DNA of 64,000 nucleotides from a virus, in the IMG/VR virus record IMGVR_UViG_3300025769_000106, positions 1 through 64,000 of that record. One strand, 5' to 3'. A program made the position numbers and the translations under genes. The notes beneath the pieces were generated by a model. It worked only from the letters and a program-made list of their open reading frames with translations. It made no database searches and was not told the DNA's origin. How positions within the stretch are numbered: the first letter of the stretch is position 1; each line of letters opens with the position of its first letter. This document shows positions 10,901 through 19,029 of the stretch, piece by piece.

Positions 10901-12900
10901 TCATTTTCAAAAGCCTCAACATCATCGAGTTGAATGTAGGAGTTCGTTGTTCCAAGGGTCAAGTTATGCCCTGTGATCACGCCTTGAATTATCGAATGTT
11001 GACAGCGTATGGCATATGAATTGACATGGGACATGAGTAAGGAGACATCCTGATTTAGCCGTATTGCTGAAACAACATCCCTCATGCCCCAATCAATTGC
11101 ATTTTTGCCTTCAATGTGCTGCATTTGAGGGCGATTCATTGCGGTCATGGTTGCGTCAACTGTCATTGTAAAATCCATTCCACTTGGATGGGGCAATTCT
11201 TTCCCCTCGCCATGTATTTTTTCCACATCATAGAACATTGAGGGGAACAAGGGAATCTCTGTCAAAGCCCTGGTGGAGGCATAGTGGGTTGATGTTTGTT
11301 TATCATTGCGAACAGAGGGATTTCCAGTCCCAACGATTCGATCCTTCCATCCTGTCAAGTTGCGGTGTTCGTCCCAAATGGGTCTTGCATCAATTCCACC
11401 TTGACCTAATCCACCCAATGATAGCGTGGTGGTCGGAGTCCCTAAATCACCAATCTCTTTGATTGGTATGGCTTCACCCAAGTTGAGATCTCTGTCAACC
11501 TGTTTGTTTGAAAAGTCCATCAACTTTGATCGACCTCGTATCTCCAATTCTGCCTCGTCGCCCTTGACTTGGACATTGAATTGCTCCGCTCGACCAGACA
11601 AAAGAGCGATTTCAATCGTAATCAATGAGGGGTTGACTGAATTCGCAGAAGTTGTAAAATCGTCGAAAACTGCATATCGATTCCGATTTGCTGGCAATGC
11701 CAAAACAAGGTTTTCATTCAATGACAGGGTGTTATCAATCACATTGAACACTTGAAGACTTGCCCTCGAAAGGCCAGCGGGTGTTTGTTTTGTTGAATTG
11801 TGTTGCTTTAAGTCAGTTCCAGTTGAAGGAGTGATCACCATAACATGGTGTGAAGGATTAGATGTTTGATCGGGAATGTTGGGGTTGTCAATTGCCCGTG
11901 GGCGACCATAACCAAGTATTGAATTTTTCATTGAGATCAAGCAATCGCTTACATCAATGTACGGCGAGTCCATGCGTCCACCTTGCCCATAGGATTTCAA
12001 TGCATGAGACTTCATTGGACGTTTGAAATTTGACGCAGGGATGCTAATCAAGCCTCCTGCTGAGGTGATCTCAAGTTGAACATCGGAGGGAGTCCCTGGA
12101 GGGGATGCGTAAGGCTTGAGGAGTATATCGGATAGGGTTCGAGGAGTCCCGCCAATTGAAAATACCGTGGATGCAGCAGGTACGGTTTTCTGCACAACCA
12201 AGTATGCCTTCTTTGTACCAGAGTAATAGTCATCCATGATTGTATTAAAATCGCTCTTTGGCAAGCCTGTACCTGCCACAACTTCACCTGTGAGATCAAT
12301 AGCATCATAATACACCAAAATTCGACTCGGACCCCCATTTGTGGTCAGTATGCTTGGCGACTTTATTGAAGCAATCAATGGCTCCTCACTTGGAGTCAAA
12401 TGGCGAATATAACCGTCATTTTTTGGCTTCCCGTTGACGATATTTGCATCGTGGTCAATGTCGAGTCCTTTGATCATAAATGGTCGGACATCCTCCACGG
12501 CCAAAGCCACAATTTCATCGTGGACGGAAGACGAAACGTTTGTTGCAAGGGACGCATTGTATTCTCCCGATCCTGCTTGTATCACAATTCGATTGAAGGG
12601 ATTCCCTGACGCATCAGTTGCGTATGATGTCAATGATTTATTGATCACATTGGTTGTTTCATGAAAATAGACTGTTTCTGTGATGCTCACGGGTTGATTC
12701 TCAGCGAATATGGATTGCAGAGCAATTTCATCCGTTTTCAAAATAAACTCGTCAACTACGCCCTGTATTGTCTGCTTCACCACTTGATTGTCAAATGGAG
12801 GCATCTTGCTCAAAAAGAAATCACCTTCGACGTGGTTGTAAGCGGTCATCCCTGCCATGCCAGCATAGCCTTCGTCTGTTGGATCGTTGAGAGTTGACAT
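7996..12900 (-). CDS. Giant tail protein with LamG-like C-terminus (1634 aa)
   Basis: ATG at 12900 after GGTGAT. Mostly beta-rich Gly/Asn/Ser/Thr sequence with no enzymatic motif. From about 1300 the sequence becomes a LamG-like domain (WGISAVMKPGTDL, GWTFVMMGIHAGGETYCYIGN, then HFAGFLSEVALWKRGITF). Several paragraphs of the middle resemble tail fibre scaffolds with many aromatic-Gly loops. Second of three consecutive large tail proteins. Probably part of the baseplate or an adhesin that contacts host surface sugars. Confidence 0.75.
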   Translation of the reverse strand: MSTLNDPTDEGYAGMAGMTAYNHVEGDFFLSKMPPFDNQVVKQTIQGVVDEFILKTDEIALQSIFAENQPVSITETVYFHETTNVINKSLTSYATDASGNPFNRIVIQAGSGEYNASLATNVSSSVHDEIVALAVEDVRPFMIKGLDIDHDANIVNGKPKNDGYIRHLTPSEEPLIASIKSPSILTTNGGPSRILVYYDAIDLTGEVVAGTGLPKSDFNTIMDDYYSGTKKAYLVVQKTVPAASTVFSIGGTPRTLSDILLKPYASPPGTPSDVQLEITSAGGLISIPASNFKRPMKSHALKSYGQGGRMDSPYIDVSDCLISMKNSILGYGRPRAIDNPNIPDQTSNPSHHVMVITPSTGTDLKQHNSTKQTPAGLSRASLQVFNVIDNTLSLNENLVLALPANRNRYAVFDDFTTSANSVNPSLITIEIALLSGRAEQFNVQVKGDEAELEIRGRSKLMDFSNKQVDRDLNLGEAIPIKEIGDLGTPTTTLSLGGLGQGGIDARPIWDEHRNLTGWKDRIVGTGNPSVRNDKQTSTHYASTRALTEIPLFPSMFYDVEKIHGEGKELPHPSGMDFTMTVDATMTAMNRPQMQHIEGKNAIDWGMRDVVSAIRLNQDVSLLMSHVNSYAIRCQHSIIQGVITGHNLTLGTTNSYIQLDDVEAFENEAGLSIGGSGVLDQPCFITIGEGIITEDAGQEHVSHYMMRIHKIDTGTNRIYPNLAYVRTAGGDSPVRTFDTTASTRADAHIFVGAVVMMGGIIANSNLHANAPNYNAAVPTTEGIRDAVRACLGGNPVNIMHYPNSHQSPLARELVLIFNDRVSMSGLEFDIYNEFGGKNDVYARLPIECIPYFAGLKGKHSDGSALDYVMPQQIRFRDIALKSQGFKDCVDEVIRTINMSGHPKAKNSIGKSAYETFLQSIFNSGSHYGYVRAFLGSEVESKDGEKGLSIVIHSTVPGAAGRNFAVWFENRSSYPYRPIQAFGFGGLLAQNSRTYGANSFAAPMPIGSDGETYVPITTFTGAPHGRTIQWGSILYSNVDDVRSYDGVGQRYKAQTTNLGATGNAYGSYSTNVISKINVDIGVIDYMARSNILASQTNSDTPIIIRMNGKLATVGSVGPIISEMTIVSLENVRPYEDAKKFYDALFDNAGAEIIGLEVEFLNPLMDKDGIIFFGGGHTGVVFDISDGTDRDYSLDYDHHLAIGPTGFSGFQNVGDFQGASAVLDFTDLRNEDTINDNTFRGFHHRDELDANGSPNGICRMYVRCVDHAVPGEAFGAGAFTQDNTQWREDLYNRKVRLTTTGFSASTASITDNIEITGSSLTLAAKSWWHEDVVALFNNNGGTIEAEHGEVKSFDPRSSGTTGWGISAVMKPGTDLTHFTGPILHGIFNAGTTQGYPWGLHVAGQPPVGADQEITVALSRGTGLGFGLPVDAKVLVPQSMPSAGIKVKTNGWTFVMMGIHAGGETYCYIGNTVGITNPADPGGAMAPGIHDLTQFIANVADQNYGVAATGPNKRNTFDTQSNGYGGGVADHPDVPAALQTIRDLDMATIGCALIGAPHVNFLGPETTQGGHPCPPFTGYFSGMLSGASTYGTVDAAGATGTNSAGPIHFAGFLSEVALWKRGITFTEASTLWAGRSIW

Positions 12901-15245
12901 CATATCACCGTGTATTTGTCGAGGAAGTACCCCTGCACTTGTTGCCTTTCAGCATCAGTCATGGACTTTTCGTATAACAGAAACTCTGCGATGCGAGTGT
13001 TTTGAATTGCTTTGTTCGTTGCAGTACCTGTTTTCGCCGCTGGATCCGATGACGCCCCTCGTCCAAAAATGGTGAAAAGCGAATTTGCAAAACTCAATGT
13101 TCCTGTGATTTTGGCGACAAAAGTGGTTTCAGTTGCTGAATGATAATGGACAGTCGTGTTTGTTGTTGCCGCATTAAAAGTTGCTGAATAAAGGCCAGGT
13201 ACTGTCAAATCCGTGGATGTAGCGTTTGTTGTTGTGGTCCCATTGTTCGTGAAAAACCAATTCCCTGACGCCCCCGAAATCCCAAAGAATGTTTTTGGTG
13301 AGCCTCCGTTTTGTCCAATGAGATCGGTGTTGTACGATGCATTGTAATTCACCGCTGCAAACCAAAAGGCGGTGAATGAAGTACCCGTATGAGTGATTTG
13401 TTTTGATTCACCATCGTTTGTGCCTATATTGATCAAAGCACCATCTGCGGAGGTACACCTTAATGCTGGCTTTGAATTAAAGGAGGCACTATTTGCCTCA
13501 TAGACCCATGTGCCAACCGTATAAAGGCCAAATAGGTTCCCACTTTGATCCGCTACATGAGTTAATGTTGCGCCATCGGAAACACCAGTAATGCTCCCTG
13601 CGTTAATCCACATTAGCAACTTGTCTTTTGGAGGATCTGGCTCAGGGTTGATTGATGTAAGAGCCGCAGTACCCGTTGTGATTCGGCTTTGAACTGATGT
13701 GAAATATGCTGTGTTCCGATTGCCACTTCGATCTTCAAAGCGTTGTCCTTGAGTGAACTCTGCACGTGTGAAAGCGTCTTTTTGTCGAGACACTTGATTT
13801 GCAACTGCCGCCGAAGTGTTTTTGTTTCCAGGGTCAACAATCAAATCAGCATTTCCCAAAGTGAGCCAAATGGGAGTTCCATCGGCATGGTCAAAAAGTA
13901 AGCCTTGGCCTTTTGGATGATTTTCGATGGTGGCCGACACGCCCGTATCATTTGTCAAATGAACCGATTGACAAACAACTCGATTGTTTGCAAAATCTAA
14001 GGAAATAATTCGTACCCTCTCAATGGGGTTTGTCATTGGATCCAAATCGGATTCAACTGCTGTGGCGATGTTGTTTCCGTTGGTGAGATTAACCAAACGT
14101 GCAGTTGCGGTTTTTGTAAGACCTGTTAAGGGGTGCGTTCCTGACTGATTGATAACCGCATTCAATGAAGATTGCTTGATTCGATCAGAGGCCAAATAAT
14201 CCAAAGATCCAGTTGAGCCTCCGTATGTAGCAGAATTCACATTGAGGCTTGTAGCGTACCATGTTTGTTTTTTGACATCGATTAAATCAAGACCCGTGAT
14301 GTATGACGCCAACTTCTCAAGTGCCGTGTATTTGTCATCATTTGATGAGGCGTGTTCAGGAGGGTCGTACACTTTGAAGTACCCATAATCGTTGATGTTT
14401 TGAAAGTCATAGCCGAGCATCACCATTGGAGTCTCGATCAGGGAGGTATAGGTTGACGAATCTCTGCCTTGAGACTCTGCTGTTTCGTTTCGATTGTTGA
14501 AAAAGTGGAATTTTGGCAAGGAGATTTCATCGTTAAAATCCCAAAAACCAATCGTTTGATCGTTGTTCACAAATGGCTGAACCAAAGGCTCAACTATGCC
14601 TCTTGAGATCCTAACACTTTCAATTAAGCCCCTATACTCTCCGCCTCTGCCTCCAATGAAGAGATCCGAAGAAACATTATCCAATATGCGGTTTTCAATC
14701 AAATTTAACGAGGCGACCAAATTTCCGTTCACGAAGACCTTCATCTCATCGCCCGTAAATTGAGCGCAAACCATCATCAACGGTTGCGCCCCCTCTGTCA
14801 AGTCATTTGGCTTGTGCTGGCCTCCAGAGTATGTTCCCGAATGTGATTCGAGGAGAACATTGACGTCGAATGATGTTGCAACTGTAAAGACACGACCAAT
14901 GCAATGAATGCTAAATTTGATGGGAGCATTCTTGAATGGATCGCCAACTTCCAAAGAGAAGCAACCTGGTTTTGAAACAACAGTCCCTCCATAATTTGGG
15001 ACAATAAATGCCTCAATTGTGAATGGCCCTAAAATGGCGTTTAGGGGATTGCTTTCAGTTGGAAGATGAATCCTTCCAATCTTCGTGGCGTGGCTTTTTG
15101 TTGTTGCTGTTGTACCGCCATACGCAGGTCTTAGGAGGCTAATTCCACTTTCCTTAAATTGACCAGTAGGGACGACGATTCCATCGGTAAATCCATTGAA
15201 TCGAATTGCCTTTGAACGGATTGTGTGCATTGCCATTGATCTCAC
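12900..15245 (-). CDS. Tail protein with two LamG-like domains (781 aa)
   Basis: A GTG at 15245 overlapping the previous stop, or an ATG at 15236. The first LamG/concanavalin-like domain is at about 65-230 (FTIEAFIVPN, QFTGDEMKVFVNGNLVASL, GLIESVRISRG). The second is at about 541-781 (MWINAGSITGVSDG, FTAFWFAAVNYN, ending RIAEFLLYEKSMTDAERQQVQGYFL). Such jelly-roll modules bind carbohydrates or proteins. Probably a receptor-binding or decoration component of the tail tip. Related LamG endings recur in the next genes. Confidence 0.75.
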   Translation of the reverse strand: MRSMAMHTIRSKAIRFNGFTDGIVVPTGQFKESGISLLRPAYGGTTATTKSHATKIGRIHLPTESNPLNAILGPFTIEAFIVPNYGGTVVSKPGCFSLEVGDPFKNAPIKFSIHCIGRVFTVATSFDVNVLLESHSGTYSGGQHKPNDLTEGAQPLMMVCAQFTGDEMKVFVNGNLVASLNLIENRILDNVSSDLFIGGRGGEYRGLIESVRISRGIVEPLVQPFVNNDQTIGFWDFNDEISLPKFHFFNNRNETAESQGRDSSTYTSLIETPMVMLGYDFQNINDYGYFKVYDPPEHASSNDDKYTALEKLASYITGLDLIDVKKQTWYATSLNVNSATYGGSTGSLDYLASDRIKQSSLNAVINQSGTHPLTGLTKTATARLVNLTNGNNIATAVESDLDPMTNPIERVRIISLDFANNRVVCQSVHLTNDTGVSATIENHPKGQGLLFDHADGTPIWLTLGNADLIVDPGNKNTSAAVANQVSRQKDAFTRAEFTQGQRFEDRSGNRNTAYFTSVQSRITTGTAALTSINPEPDPPKDKLLMWINAGSITGVSDGATLTHVADQSGNLFGLYTVGTWVYEANSASFNSKPALRCTSADGALINIGTNDGESKQITHTGTSFTAFWFAAVNYNASYNTDLIGQNGGSPKTFFGISGASGNWFFTNNGTTTTNATSTDLTVPGLYSATFNAATTNTTVHYHSATETTFVAKITGTLSFANSLFTIFGRGASSDPAAKTGTATNKAIQNTRIAEFLLYEKSMTDAERQQVQGYFLDKYTVI

Positions 15246-16492
15246 AACCCAATCAATTGTTCAACTGGGAGCATGGTGAGAGAGTAAGTCCAAACCGAAT
15301 CACCAGCCTCATATCCAGGGTCAAAGGTACTTATTACCGCAGGTATAGCCACACCTTGGTTTGTGAATGGATTCGGTCGGACTGTCTTGTTATTCACCAC
15401 TTCAAATGGATCGTACACCTGATCATTCGTGCTTGCAGCCACATCCGTCCCAGGTCCAGCAGGGATCAGGAATTGTCGCAATTCTCGATTGCCACTCACC
15501 GATGCAGCAAGCGTTTCGTATGGAATTCGTATGCCAACAATGTATTTCTTCACGGCTTTTATCTCACCGATGTTCAAAAATTGAGCAGAATCGACTGAGG
15601 CGATAGAATCGGGCAAATCAATCATAGATCCTGTTAAGACCTGTGGACTCACCAATGCTCCTCCGACGCTTGGATTCACAATCATGTTCAACAGATCTTG
15701 CAACTTATCCCCCTTTGTCAATTTGACAGGATCCACGCCACCTCGCATATTGGATACGAAGAATTGATTTTCCCATGATTGAGATGAAGCAACAGAACTC
15801 TTCTCGATCAAAACCGTACCATTTCCTGATTCGCCTACGACATCATTTTGAATCTCAATCAATTCATTTGTGTATGTCCCTGCCGATCCATTTTGGGTTT
15901 GAAAGGAGATTGCTGCCGCTTGACCTGTCTTCGCTGAAACGGTGCAAACAGTAGTGAAGGCCGTGGTTGCTCCATCGACCTTTATGCTTGATGCGTTTAA
16001 GGCGTTTTGAATTGCTGTCGAAACGGTGTTGGTATTGGTGGTTGAGGAAATGTCTGCATAAATAATACTGGTGGTTGCAACAACATTTGACGCACTTCCG
16101 TTCTTCAAAACCAATTGATTGTTTTCACCCAAACCTGCATCAATCTGCCCTTTGGTGCGGAATGTAATCACCACGTTATCCATCTCGCCCTTCATGAGGC
16201 TCCAAAGGAGATCCAAAGAACCACACCAAGAAGTTGCACCCGCTGCACCAAATGCAAGAGACAGGTCAATGCTCATGTTTGCTCCAACACCAGGCGTTGA
16301 GGTTTCGTCATCGCTGATTATTCCCTCAACTGTGATGGCGAGGCTTGGAGTGTTTAGATCGAGAGCAGCACGTGTTGCCAAAAGAGGGATTGGGTGTGGC
16401 CCCACGATGTTTCTTTGAATGGAAAATTGAATGTTGGTCGCTTCCAATTCAACGACGCCTCCATCTCGACGGATCAGTTGAATCTTCGGCAT
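15242..16492 (-). CDS. Distal tail protein candidate (416 aa)
   Basis: The ATG at 16492 starts MPKIQLIRRDGGVVELEA. It has a beta-rich N-terminus, a Thr/Ser/Ala-rich middle with beta repeats (KTGQAAAISFQTQNG) and a C-terminal domain of IPYETLAASVSGNRELRQFLIPAGPG. Follows the tape measure and precedes the large tail proteins, the usual slot of distal tail/baseplate proteins. No specific family seen. Confidence 0.6.
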   Translation of the reverse strand: MPKIQLIRRDGGVVELEATNIQFSIQRNIVGPHPIPLLATRAALDLNTPSLAITVEGIISDDETSTPGVGANMSIDLSLAFGAAGATSWCGSLDLLWSLMKGEMDNVVITFRTKGQIDAGLGENNQLVLKNGSASNVVATTSIIYADISSTTNTNTVSTAIQNALNASSIKVDGATTAFTTVCTVSAKTGQAAAISFQTQNGSAGTYTNELIEIQNDVVGESGNGTVLIEKSSVASSQSWENQFFVSNMRGGVDPVKLTKGDKLQDLLNMIVNPSVGGALVSPQVLTGSMIDLPDSIASVDSAQFLNIGEIKAVKKYIVGIRIPYETLAASVSGNRELRQFLIPAGPGTDVAASTNDQVYDPFEVVNNKTVRPNPFTNQGVAIPAVISTFDPGYEAGDSVWTYSLTMLPVEQLIGL

Positions 16493-17925
16493 CAAATCAC
16501 GCCCCTTGAATATGAATTGCCACGGGATTTCGTCCTCATGACCTTGCTTACTTCTTCGCTCACGGCCTTGGCAATTTCCTTTGCATTGCCTCCGCCTCCG
16601 CTAACGTTGATGGTGATGTTGTTTGTGCTTCCACCGCCACCCATGTCGCCTTTGATCGAAACAGGGATGGTTCTGCCATCAGGAAGAGGCACAACCGCTT
16701 CTGTTCCGTGGAGTGCAACTGGGTATCCACTTGAAGGGCCACTTGCAACACCTCCATCGCTGAATCCCATGAGATCTGCTGCTCCACCAAAGAACCCACT
16801 TACTCCGTCCAAGACTGTTGAAACGCCATCCAACAGCCATGTAATCAAATCAATGACAGGTTGCAAGAGATCCATAATGACGCCCATTCCTGTTTCAAAA
16901 TAGGGCAACAACCAGCCGATCAACCCCATGACCAAATCAATGATGACGCCGATAATTCCTGTGATGATGCGAATTATTGGATCCAAAAAGTCAAACACGG
17001 CTCTAACAAAATTAACCAATGGTGGGCCAAGTTGCGCCCACACACGGATGAATAACGACACAACGACTCCAAAAATCACGACTATCAAAGCCCAAACAGT
17101 TGAGGCCAATTCAATCACTTGAACAAAGAATTCGATTATTCCGCTACTGAAAAGAAAACCAACGAAGTAGTCAACAGCACCCTGTATTCCTTCAATTATG
17201 TCCTCGAATGTTAATCCCGTATCGCTAATTGCTTGTGCAATTAGGTCAAAGGCAACCATAAACGATCCCAATAAAACAGCAATTGCATCCCCAATCCTTT
17301 GAAACATACCCGCTTCATCCATTTTTGCGATGACTTTGCCAATCCCCAAAATTATCTCGGTGTAAAGTGTGATGTAAATGATCAAAACCATCCCTAAAGC
17401 GTCAAAAATGCCCTGCAATCCTTCAAGGACAATCCCGCTCACAACTCCCCAGTCAACAGCACCAAAGGCTCCCATAAGGGCGTCGAAAGTATCACCGATA
17501 GCCTCAAACAATTTTTTGGATGCCTCACCAATTTTATTCAGGATCTCGAAATCACCTGCGCCTTCGCCTACATGAGATGCGAGCAAATATATCGCGGCTC
17601 CAACCGCAGCAAAAATCCCCAATATCATGATCATAACCGTGTTGATCACGCGAAGTGCTTTCAGGAATGAACCGATTGGCCCCATAGCCGTTTCAACCGC
17701 TTCACCAGTCTCTTGCATCTCTTTGTTGAATTTAGGAACCACTTCGGCAGCGGTTTCAAACATATTTTTGGTATCGACGAACAGATCCAAAAACGGTCCA
17801 AAGATCTTGTTCATGGCTTTGTATTGGATGTTAAGGAGATTGGCTGATTTTGCGTTTTTCTTGTTGAGAACGTTCATCTTTGCAAGGGATGAAACATATT
17901 CGTCAAGTTGTCCGATTTCAATCAC
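16492..17925 (-). CDS. Tail tape measure protein
   Basis: 477 aa from a GTG at 17925. Multiple hydrophobic segments (VINTVMIMILGIFAAVGAAIYL and ALGMVLIIYITLYTEIIL among others, about 110-330), with interspersed helices. The C-terminus shows the common tape measure ending: DGGVASGPSSGYPVALHGTEAVVPLPDGRTIPVSI, then a Gly/Asn/Ser-rich stretch and a basic tail (VMRTKSRGNSYSRG). Tape measures set tail length; 477 aa implies a relatively short tail of very roughly 70 nm. Immediately after the chaperone pair, consistent with function. Confidence 0.85.
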   Translation of the reverse strand: MIEIGQLDEYVSSLAKMNVLNKKNAKSANLLNIQYKAMNKIFGPFLDLFVDTKNMFETAAEVVPKFNKEMQETGEAVETAMGPIGSFLKALRVINTVMIMILGIFAAVGAAIYLLASHVGEGAGDFEILNKIGEASKKLFEAIGDTFDALMGAFGAVDWGVVSGIVLEGLQGIFDALGMVLIIYITLYTEIILGIGKVIAKMDEAGMFQRIGDAIAVLLGSFMVAFDLIAQAISDTGLTFEDIIEGIQGAVDYFVGFLFSSGIIEFFVQVIELASTVWALIVVIFGVVVSLFIRVWAQLGPPLVNFVRAVFDFLDPIIRIITGIIGVIIDLVMGLIGWLLPYFETGMGVIMDLLQPVIDLITWLLDGVSTVLDGVSGFFGGAADLMGFSDGGVASGPSSGYPVALHGTEAVVPLPDGRTIPVSIKGDMGGGGSTNNITINVSGGGGNAKEIAKAVSEEVSKVMRTKSRGNSYSRGVI

Positions 17926-18268
17926 CCCTCATTTTTTGGTTATGCCTTTCAAAGAAGTCGTCTAAAACGACTCCATCGCTTGTTGTGCGTAGTGGTTGCC
18001 CCTTATTGCCTCTTCCGTGTTTCATTTGCCTTTCGGCCTGTTTCTTCATTCTTTCAAGCATCTCGGCCTTCTTATCAGCGGCAGCACGGACAATCATATA
18101 GTCGAGTAATACCCGATCTGGGGGTTGATCGTCCCAAAAGTGAGGAGGACAATGAAAATGAGTGCCAAGTGCAAAGGTAATCGCTTGAAACGAAAGAATT
18201 GTTGCTTGGGAGAGATTGAGCGAAGGTCGCTCGTCGTCTTCCAGATCTTCGTCGAGGAACGCAACCAA
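17918..18268 (-). CDS. Tail assembly chaperone, T-like extension by -1 frameshift
   Basis: Frame reached from the slippery site; the joined product would run from 18636 to 17918. The extension starts FGIEYEDLVAFLDEDLEDDERPS and contains a helical region with ILSFQAITFALGTHF and LLDYMIVRAAADKKAEMLERMKKQAE. A TTG start at 18268 is an alternative for separate translation, but no clear Shine-Dalgarno supports it. Directly upstream of the tape measure gene, as in lambda-like phages. Confidence 0.65.
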   Translation of the reverse strand: MVAFLDEDLEDDERPSLNLSQATILSFQAITFALGTHFHCPPHFWDDQPPDRVLLDYMIVRAAADKKAEMLERMKKQAERQMKHGRGNKGQPLRTTSDGVVLDDFFERHNQKMRGD

Positions 18269-18279
18269 GTCCTCGTACT

Positions 18280-18636
18280 CTATTCCAAAGGGCTTACGCC
18301 ACCTGCAAATTGACCAATGATCTCATTGAGATCGGGGAGTACGGTTCGGATGACATTTCCGACATCAGGGTGAAGGTTCAACAGATCTTTTTTGCTGAGG
18401 CTTGGTTCGGTGCTGACAACACAATTGGTTAGCACATATCGCCAATAGCCCCCCAAATCGATGTCTGGGGCAACGGATCCATCATCTCCCGTCTTGAAAG
18501 AAACGAATCGAGACATGGCATCTTGTTGTTCAACCCAAGAGAGTTGCTTGACATTCACGATCAACTCGCCCATTGGCGTATCGAGAATGTGTTGAGTTGG
18601 TGTGTTGCTGAGGATAAAGGCATCACGCTTCGCCAT
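18280..18636 (-). CDS. Tail assembly chaperone, upstream frame (G-like)
   Basis: 118 aa from the ATG at 18636 (AGGTGA upstream). Sequence is a helical, mixed-charge protein with ELIVNVKQLSWVEQQDAMSRF and YWRYVLTNCVVSTEP, typical of lambda gpG-like chaperones that sit before the tape measure gene. Near its end is a C CCT TTG slippery heptamer followed by GAA TAG, so part of the ribosomes should shift to the next frame. The partner frame encodes the T-like part. Confidence 0.75.
   Translation of the reverse strand: MAKRDAFILSNTPTQHILDTPMGELIVNVKQLSWVEQQDAMSRFVSFKTGDDGSVAPDIDLGGYWRYVLTNCVVSTEPSLSKKDLLNLHPDVGNVIRTVLPDLNEIIGQFAGGVSPLE
18286..18292 (-). promoter_or_regulatory. -1 ribosomal frameshift site (C CCT TTG)
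   Basis: In the zero frame the codons are AGC CCT TTG GAA TAG; the canonical X XXY YYZ heptamer is C CCT TTG. A -1 slip joins ...GVSP to FGIEYEDLVAFLDE of the following frame with no stop in between. This is the location where dsDNA phages use frameshifting to make the G-T tail chaperone fusion. Confidence 0.65.
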
Positions 18637-18991
18637 CATCGCTCACCTCTTCTTCTGTTGCTTCTTCGGCAACCTCTGGACTTGCATCGTCCTTAACCAA
18701 ACGAGTAATCAAATCAGCCTTGTTCCCGTATGTGGGGAGATCACGTTGGCTCAACAGAACACGCAGATCATTGACAGTCTGCTTCTCGTATGTTCCAGAT
18801 GTGGTCGATACAACTTCTTCAACGGCTTGCTGCAATGCTTGCCCGTCATCTCCAACATAGGTCGGCAATTGAATGAACAACTCAACGTTTTCTGCGCTGA
18901 GGCCAACCCCATGTTCGATCTTCGTTCCTACAATTGACCAATCAACTGGTATTCGCTGTCCGTTAAGCATCACAAATCCTACAATTCGCAT
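18623..18991 (-). CDS. Tail-region protein with SAP-like domain (122 aa)
   Basis: The N-terminus MRIVGFVMLNGQRIPVDWSI is a beta unit; the centre VNDLRVLLSQRDLPTYGNKADLITRLV (about 76-102) is a SAP/HeH motif; the C-terminus is acidic (EVAEEATEEEVSDDGEA). The second SAP-type protein of the morphogenesis region, after the one at 24744-25112. Unknown role, perhaps contact with DNA or proteins near the connector. Confidence 0.65.
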   Translation of the reverse strand: MRIVGFVMLNGQRIPVDWSIVGTKIEHGVGLSAENVELFIQLPTYVGDDGQALQQAVEEVVSTTSGTYEKQTVNDLRVLLSQRDLPTYGNKADLITRLVKDDASPEVAEEATEEEVSDDGEA

Positions 18992-19029
18992 GATAATCCC
19001 TATCCTGTATTTGTCTTAAAGGCTCACTA

